Shown one piece after another: positions 58,701 through 64,000 of a stretch of 64,000 nucleotides of DNA (its first letter is position 1; the number at the start of each line of letters is the position of its first letter). Under the pieces are notes generated by a model. It did no database searches. It saw nothing but the letters and a program-made list of their open reading frames with translations, and was not told the DNA's origin. This stretch comes from Neostethus bicornis (lineage: Eukaryota > Chordata > Actinopteri > Atheriniformes > Phallostethidae): NCBI GenBank assembly GCA_902685375.1, contig LR738541.1, positions 5,828,001 to 5,892,000 on the forward strand. Reading direction: 5' to 3'. The position numbers were made by a program, and so were the translations under genes.

Positions 58701-61700
58701 CCATTTACACTGATATTTTAAATCTTCACTGTCTTTGGCAAATAAACTTATAAATAAATATGGACCACATTTCCAAGCGGGTTTCAAGCACCTCTAGGTC
58801 CATCTGAGATGAAGATGGTGATGTTCTGCGTTTATTCTGCAGGTACTGGCGCCGCAAACTGGGATTGGCGGTCAATTACTCTTACTGTGGGAACTACCGC
58901 TTCTGTTATTCTAGCCGTGGGACCTTTAAGGAGGGTGCACCCTCCATGCTGCTGCTGCATGGCTTCTCTGCCTCCAAAGACATGTGGCTGCCCCTGATCC
59001 AGGTACTAACACACACACGCAGGCCCACCTTTGCATTACAATGTCCTATATAACGGACGAATGGATGGACAGCCAAATTACTGGATTTATTGATTTATTA
59101 ATCAGCTGATAGCACTAATTAATATCTGGCTGTGTTTGTTTTGTTTGCTAGTACCTCCCCAAGGACCTCCATCTGTTGAGTGTGGACATGCCGGGGCATG
59201 AGGGTACCACTCGCACCGGTCGAGAGGACTACTCCATCCAGGGCCAGGTGAACCGGATCCACCAGGTTTGTCAGATCGCATGCCTTTGACCTGTGGGGTT
59301 CACCAGGGGTCAATTCTTGGACCCCTGTTGTTTAACCTCTACACGCTACCATTAGGGCAATTAATAGCATGTGTCCTATCACAATTATGCAGATAATACT
59401 CAGATCTATGTGTCACTGACAGCAGGTGAACATAGACCTGTGGATTCACTCTGTCACTGTATTCAATAAATCAGAGTCTGGATGCAAAACAACTTTCTCC
59501 TGCTAAACTCAGACAAAACTGAAATCATTGTCTTTGGCCCACAGAAACAAAGGGAAAGTGTCATCAGTTACCTTCAATCTCTCTCTCTAGAACCGACAAA
59601 TCAAGTTAGAAATCTGGGAGTAATAATGGACTCAGACTTTAACTTCAACAGTCACATCAAATCAATTACATCAGCAGCCTTTTACCACCTGAAAAACATT
59701 GCCAAAATCAGAGGTTTGGTTTCTAAAACAGACTTAGAGGTTCTTATCCATGCATTTGTTTCCAGTAGGTTAGATTATTGTAAAGGTCTACTCACTGGTC
59801 TGAACAAAAAGGCTTTAAAACAGCTGCAGTTTATTCAAAATGCTGTTGCTCGAGTCCTAACAAGAACTAGAAAATATGATCACATTAGTCTTGTGCTCAG
59901 GACTCTGCACTGGCTTCCTGTGGCTCAGAGAATAGACTTTAAAGCTCCTCTGATTGTGTTTAAGTCACTCCATGGTCTAGCACCAAAGTACATCTGTGAT
60001 ATGTTAGTACCTTATGAACCATCTAGAACTCTGAGGACCTCTGGGACCGGCCTCCTGCTGGTGCCTAGAGTCAGGACTAAACATGAACCATCTAGAACTC
60101 CGAGGACCTCCGGGACCGGCATCCTGTTGGGGCCTACAGTCAGGACGAAACATGGAGAAGCTGCATTTCAATTTTATGCAGCAAAAGTCTGGAACAAACT
60201 TCCTGAAGCCGTGAGACAGGCCTCGACTGTGACAATGTGCTTGTGTTTAACTGTGCTTTTGATTAATTGCTCTTTTTATATGTTTTAGTTATTTTATTTA
60301 TTTATTTTTTAAACTTTTTGATTCTATGTTTTGTGATTTTAATGCATTTTTTTCCTTTTTGTGAAGCACTTTGAATTACATTTTGTATGAATTGTGCAAC
60401 TAATAAACTTGCCTTGCCAGGTGAGGATGCAGAAACACTGAGGCAAATAGAAAATTGAAAACCCTGTGATTTTGCATGTTCTCCCACTTAGAAATCATAA
60501 ATACATCTGAAATTTTCTTAAGGTCCACTTTCACTGGAAGAGACACAACTTAAATAAGATTAACTCGACACAAGGGTGTCAAACAGTATGCCTCCACCTG
60601 GCCTACAAATTTCTGATCTTAACCTATCGTTGCATGACCCTGAAAACCTAATCGATCCATCCAATGTTAATCCTTAGTATCTTCTGAGTGCAGTTTTATT
60701 TAGATCGTTTGGAACAAGGTCTGGGGTAAATTGCCTCACTAGGACAGTCCAGACTTTCCTTGCCACTGCCACCTCTTCCAGCTTATTTGGGAGAATGCCT
60801 TGGTATTCTCAGGCCAGCTGTGAGAAATAGTCCCTCCATTGGGTCTTGGGCCTCCTCTCAGTGGAACTTACACAGAACCTCACCAGTGAGACTTCCAGGA
60901 TGACCCAAAGCCCCATCTGGCTTCTCTTGACCTGGAGGAGCAATGGCTCTTCTCCAAATTCCTTCCGGATGGCAGAGCTCCTCCCTCTTTTTTTGAGAGA
61001 GAGCCAAGCCAGCCTGGGGAGGGTGCTCATTTCAGACGCTTGTTCTTTGAGTCACCACCCATAGCTGGTTACCATAGGTGAGGGTAGAAATGTCCATCAA
61101 ATGATAGACACAGTCTCACACTTTGGCTCAGCTCTTTCTTCACCACAACAGACCGATGTAGCCTTTTAAGTAATGCAGATGTTGCACCGTTCCGATGCAA
61201 GACACCGAGATACTTAAACTTCTCCAACTTTGGGCAGGACCCTGTTGACCTGCAAGGGGTGTTCCAAACTTTTCTAGTCTCGGAGTTAGAGGGACTGATT
61301 CCCATCCCGGCCACTGGTAAATTGTAAAATGTAATTGACCTTCACCGGCAATACAGACCAAGCTCTGGCACTGGTTGGACCAAACTGAATCTGTCGGATC
61401 GAACAACTCGCAGCAAGAGTTTCGAGGGTCTGCAGACTCGGATGGCCACTTCTGTGTTTGACTTCATAGTATCATCTGTTTGATGATTGGCCAGCCGTTT
61501 TTACAGGGCTCTCAACTGGAAGCTAATGGGTGCAATCCCTGACCTAGCAGCACAAGTGAAATTATAGTGTGAGAAGGCTCTGTGTGGCACCAGGCTGGCT
61601 AGGTGCATTTTCTATTCATGCCTGAAAGTTTGTGTTCAATAAAAGAGAATCTTTGTAACTGGTTCATTGCAGTTTGTTCGGAGTGTGGGTCTGGATAAAC

Positions 61701-62171
61701 AAGCATTCCACCTGGTCGGCACATCGATGGGCGGAAACATCGCTGGTGTGTACGCCGCTTCCTTCCCCTCAGACCTTTCCGGTGCCACCCTGGTGTGTCC
61801 TGCAGGTAGGCCTCTCTCACCTGTCCTTGGGTTGACGTCTGGTGTTGGATATTGGTCTCCAGATGTTGCTCCTCCGCAGGTCTGACATATCCCACTGACA
61901 CCAAGTTTATCAGCCATCTGAAGGAACTGGAGGAGGCAGGGACATATGACGGCTCCATTCCGCTGATCCCCACATCCATAAGGGAGATGGAAAACATGAT
62001 GAATATTCTTTGCCACAAACCACCCAACATTCCCCGCCAGGTACGTGGAAAAACACCTGCACAGGTACCGGGGTGGAAAGGGAAACTGATGACTACTGTT
62101 TCTGTATGTGTGTTAGTTACTTCGAGGTATTCTCGCCAATCGGATTCCAAACAACGATTTTTACAGAGAAG
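55740..62171 (+). CDS. abhd6: Monoacylglycerol lipase ABHD6, 5' six coding exons
   Basis: Membrane-bound serine hydrolase. In mammals it hydrolyses 2-arachidonoylglycerol and other monoacylglycerols. Coding exons: 55740-55858, 58843-59002, 59152-59265, 61673-61805, 61880-62040, 62117-62171 (ends in phase 1; the gene continues past the window). This gives 247 residues of an expected roughly 340. Visible: an N-terminal membrane anchor (about 9-30, MLTGGLLAVPVLVFITSLLF); the oxyanion segment LLLHGFSASKDMW (His79-Gly80); VDMPGHEGTTR; the nucleophile elbow GTSMGG with Ser149 (human Ser148); VCPAGLTYPTDTKFISHLKE; and IPNNDFYRE at the end. Acid and histidine residues lie in missing exons. No frameshifts; looks functional. 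The abhd6 identity is firm from the collinear similarity. Confidence 0.96.
56235..56950 (-). mobile_element. Family A LINE fragment in abhd6 intron 1
   Basis: On the minus strand: MPLQVRDRVLPLVQEFKYLR, REIGRRIGAESAITRTLHQS, KAKLSIYKSIYVPTLT, the GPSLGDWVRSSAIREELGVE and MRWFGHLVRM parts, and GKRPRPRTCWKDYVSQLARE. A deletion removes part of the GRRPRGRPR motif. Confidence 0.87.
56960..57620. repeat. Block shared with abhd6 intron 3, plus LINE remnants
   Basis: 56960-57110 parallels 61440-61600 (tgattggc..agccgtttttacaggg-type, ttctcaa, gtgcaatccc, agtgggtaaaatt). The following part to about 57600 includes 'gaggctgttgccccctgtaatccaaacttggacaagc', a family A tail in sense orientation. Confidence 0.55.
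57621..58842 (+). other. abhd6: Remainder of abhd6 intron 1
   Basis: AT-rich sequence with no recognised gene or named repeat. Confidence 0.5.
59285..60420 (+). mobile_element. L2/Rex1-like LINE 3' half
   Basis: In abhd6 intron 3, starting about 20 bases after the exon 3 donor. It contains GVHQGSILGPLLFNLYTLPL (RT block), then in other frames the ADNTQIYVSL block, then an open 268-codon stretch: NSDKTEIIVFGPQKQRESVI, RNLGVIMDSDFNFNSHIKSI, VLIHAFVSSRLDYCKGLLTG, VLTRTRKYDHISLVLRTLHW, VWNKLPEAVRQASTVTM, and a tail ending aataaacttgccttgcc. A 69-bp tandem duplication lies at 60016-60153. Frameshifts separate the RT part. Confidence 0.88.
60735..61330 (-). mobile_element. Family A LINE fragment, diverged, in abhd6 intron 3
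   Basis: Minus landmarks in order: EKFKYLGVLHRNGATSALLK, RLHRSVVVKKELSQSVRLCL, RLAWLSLKKRGRSSAIRKEF and the much altered RRPKTQWRDYFSQLA. It lacks the central EREIDRRIG codons. Confidence 0.8.
61440..61600. repeat. Block shared with abhd6 intron 1
   Basis: Parallel to 56960-57110. Both follow a minus-strand family A copy, so the block is probably the upstream part of the same LINE, read in antisense, rather than an independent duplication. Confidence 0.5.
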
Positions 62172-62539
62172 GTCAGTTAATTCATCCGTTCATCTATTTT
62201 TTTCTTTCTGTATTTCTTCCATTCCTTCATTTATCTTTACATCATTCTATCAATTCATACTTTTTTGTGACGAATGCCGACAAAAAATCATGACTAAATA
62301 AGAAATTTCTTTAGAGCACATAAATCAAAGTCAAGGCCCACAAAGTTTCTATGGCCCCTGGTATGATATTAACTCATTTTTCAAACCGGCATGCAGCAAG
62401 CTGGCGTCCTGCAGATTTATTACACACATAAATTTCCCACAATGCAACGGTGACCCACCGAGCAGCAGGCCGCTTCAATTCAATATTTATTAGTACAGCA
62501 GTCGTTAGCAAAACAGTAAAGTTAACTTACAGATACCCA

Positions 62540-62720
62540 TAAAAATGGCAAAACGGAAGGTGGACATCTAGAACCGGGGGGGTACAAATAAGGTGAGGGC
62601 TGAAGCAGAGAGAGGACACTAAAAAAACCTGTGTGTCTTCTGTGTGGATAAAGTGGGGGAGGGTACTGAAAGAGAATAATCTGGTACAACGTCATGAAAC
62701 AAAAAACACAGAGTTTTTGT
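62540..62720 (+). mobile_element. hAT-type BED-finger transposase remnant
   Basis: The plus strand begins atggcaaaacggaaggtggac (MAKRKVD) followed by a stop and NRG, then CVFC about 25 codons on, and KENNLVQRHETKN. Order and spacing match the N-terminal BED zinc finger of hAT/ZBED-like transposases (MAxRKVDxENRxF..C-x2-C..KEYNLxRHYETKH). Stops and the lost second half make it dead. Confidence 0.6.
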
Positions 62721-63274
62721 ACTTTATTTATTGTATTTTAATACAATTTTGCCAATTTGTCTTTTGTGCCTGTTTGAAAATGAAAGATTACCGACAGAGC
62801 CATAAGAAAAGAGTGCTTTATTTATCTAATTATATTAGAATACATTTGTTAGGCTGTTAGGAGGTTCAATTTGGATCCCCAAATACTGAGCCACGGTTCA
62901 GCACCGGTCTGTGGGTCATGTGTTCGCACACGAACACACACACAGAAAGAATAAAGAATTTCCATCTGATCATCTTGGTGATGCTTTATTTTGAAAAATC
63001 ACTGAATTTTCTACATTACATTCTATTTGTACTGTTTTTGTTCCTATTTTTACTTCTTATTTATTTATACATGTGTGTTTTAGCCTGAAGTCTGTCTAAA
63101 TTTCACTATGAGAAGGTGACAATAAAGAATCTTGAATTACATCGGTCAATTACTCACCTTTAATCCCTCAAGGCTGCACCACCAAAGGTCATATGTCACA
63201 TTCTGCTTAGTTTAAAACCCTGAACTAGAAAAATAAGTAAAAAAAAAACAAACATGTTTAGAAAGTTACTTATC

Positions 63275-63630
63275 TAAGGGGAGTTAGGCTCTCACTCAGG
63301 GATAGGTCGAGGAGCTCTCCCATCCGAGAAGAGCTCGGAGTAGAGCCGTTGCTCCTCCGAGTCAAGAGAAGCCAGATGGGATTTGTTCAGGCATCTGGTC
63401 AGGATGCCTTCTGAGCACCTCGCTGGTGAGGTATTTCGGACACGTCCAACCAGCAGGAGACCCAGAGGCAGACCGCAGACCTGCTGAAGAGACTATTTCT
63501 CGTAGCTGGGCAGGGAACACCTCGGGGTTCTTCCAGGTGAGCTGGAGGAAGCAGCCAGGGTGAGCGAAGCCTTCGCTTCCCATCTGAGGCTGTTGCCCCC
63601 GCAATCCGACCCTGGATAAGTAGAAGACAA
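63275..63630 (+). mobile_element. Family A LINE 3' fragment
   Basis: In abhd6 intron 6. Plus landmarks: gttaggctctcactcaggga, 'gagctcggagtagagccg', 'ggcatctggtcaggatgcc', 'gaggtatttcggacacgtcc', 'gagctggaggaagcagccagggtgagcgaagcc' and 'gaggctgttgcccccgcaatccgaccctgg', ending at about gaaacagaac. All frames broken. Confidence 0.85.
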
Positions 63631-64000
63631 TGAAACAGAACTGGACCTAAACAACACTCTTCAAGTTTCAGCACCAGAGTGGGACTGTCTGGTTGCAGCA
63701 AAACAAGCTCGGGACTCCCACTGATTCACTGTTAATGTAGGATTTTAACTAGTATTTTTATACACTTTGTTTTGCTTGATTTCTTATGTTTTGAAGGTAT
63801 GCTTTAATGTTACCCTGGCAACCAGAGTGTGTTAGAGCAGAGAGAATATCAACCACATTCTGTTAGCGCCACGTTATAAAGACGCTGCTAATAAAGTCAC
63901 ACATGAAGACAAAATGGTTTTAGGATTTCTGCTACACCTTTAGAGCGGTCTGTGAAAATATTGTTAAATACTAAACCGGTCTGTGGTGAAGGAAAGTTTG

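Larger units (their letters stand above)
62172..64000 (+). other. abhd6: abhd6 intron 6 (to window end)
   Basis: Begins with donor GTCAGT. Besides the hAT and family A remnants listed, it holds a LINE-tail-like piece at 63090-63140 (gaaggtgacaataaagaatcttgaatt). The following abhd6 exon (expected to start with a sequence like KLFLEI) is not present. Confidence 0.6.

Noticed and set aside
59482..60288. 268-codon ORF as a functional gene
   Set aside because: LINE polymerase C-terminal part, separated from its RT block by frameshifts and lacking the 5' half.

Overview
The window is vertebrate nuclear DNA, most likely from a teleost fish. The genes are split into many short exons with GT-AG introns. 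Their proteins are close to human orthologues. The intergenic and intronic DNA is full of fish-type repeats: RTE-like and L2-like LINE fragments, a Tc1 element, tRNA-derived SINEs, and GATG/GATA/TG microsatellites. There is no prokaryotic-style gene packing, no CRISPR array and no viral genome.

Four protein-coding genes can be assembled exon by exon with consistent phases. On the minus strand are podxl2 (endoglycan, 13 coding exons, 22475 down to 9476) and, upstream of it, mcm2 (20 coding exons, 33433 down to 24253). This head-to-tail MCM2-PODXL2 order also occurs in human 3q21. On the plus strand, divergent from mcm2, are lmcd1 (7 coding exons, 36943 to 49974) and abhd6 (55740 to at least 62171). 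abhd6 leaves the window before its catalytic Asp and His.

Layout: 1-9.4 kb holds no recognisable gene, only LINE debris and unassigned DNA. 9.5-22.5 kb is podxl2, with a rearranged Tc1, a 432-bp terminal-inverted-repeat element and LINE copies in its introns. 22.5-24.2 kb is the spacer, 24.2-33.4 kb is mcm2, and 33.4-36.9 kb is the divergent intergenic region with E2F/CCAAT/ETS-like sites, microsatellites and a LINE with a perfect 16-bp target duplication. 36.9-50 kb is lmcd1 with an 8.7-kb first intron. 50-55.7 kb is repeat-rich spacer. 55.7-64 kb is abhd6.

The genes do not form a pathway. MCM2 is a replicative helicase subunit, PODXL2 a cell-surface sialomucin, LMCD1 a LIM-domain transcriptional cofactor and ABHD6 a monoacylglycerol lipase. 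The most unusual signals are structural: at least 17 pieces of one LINE family (here family A), several with target-site duplications and one with scrambled module order; an inverted Tc1 segment; in-frame tandem expansions; a GC splice donor kept in phase; and an lmcd1 reading frame that stops halfway through the second LIM domain. I found no convincing undescribed biological system.
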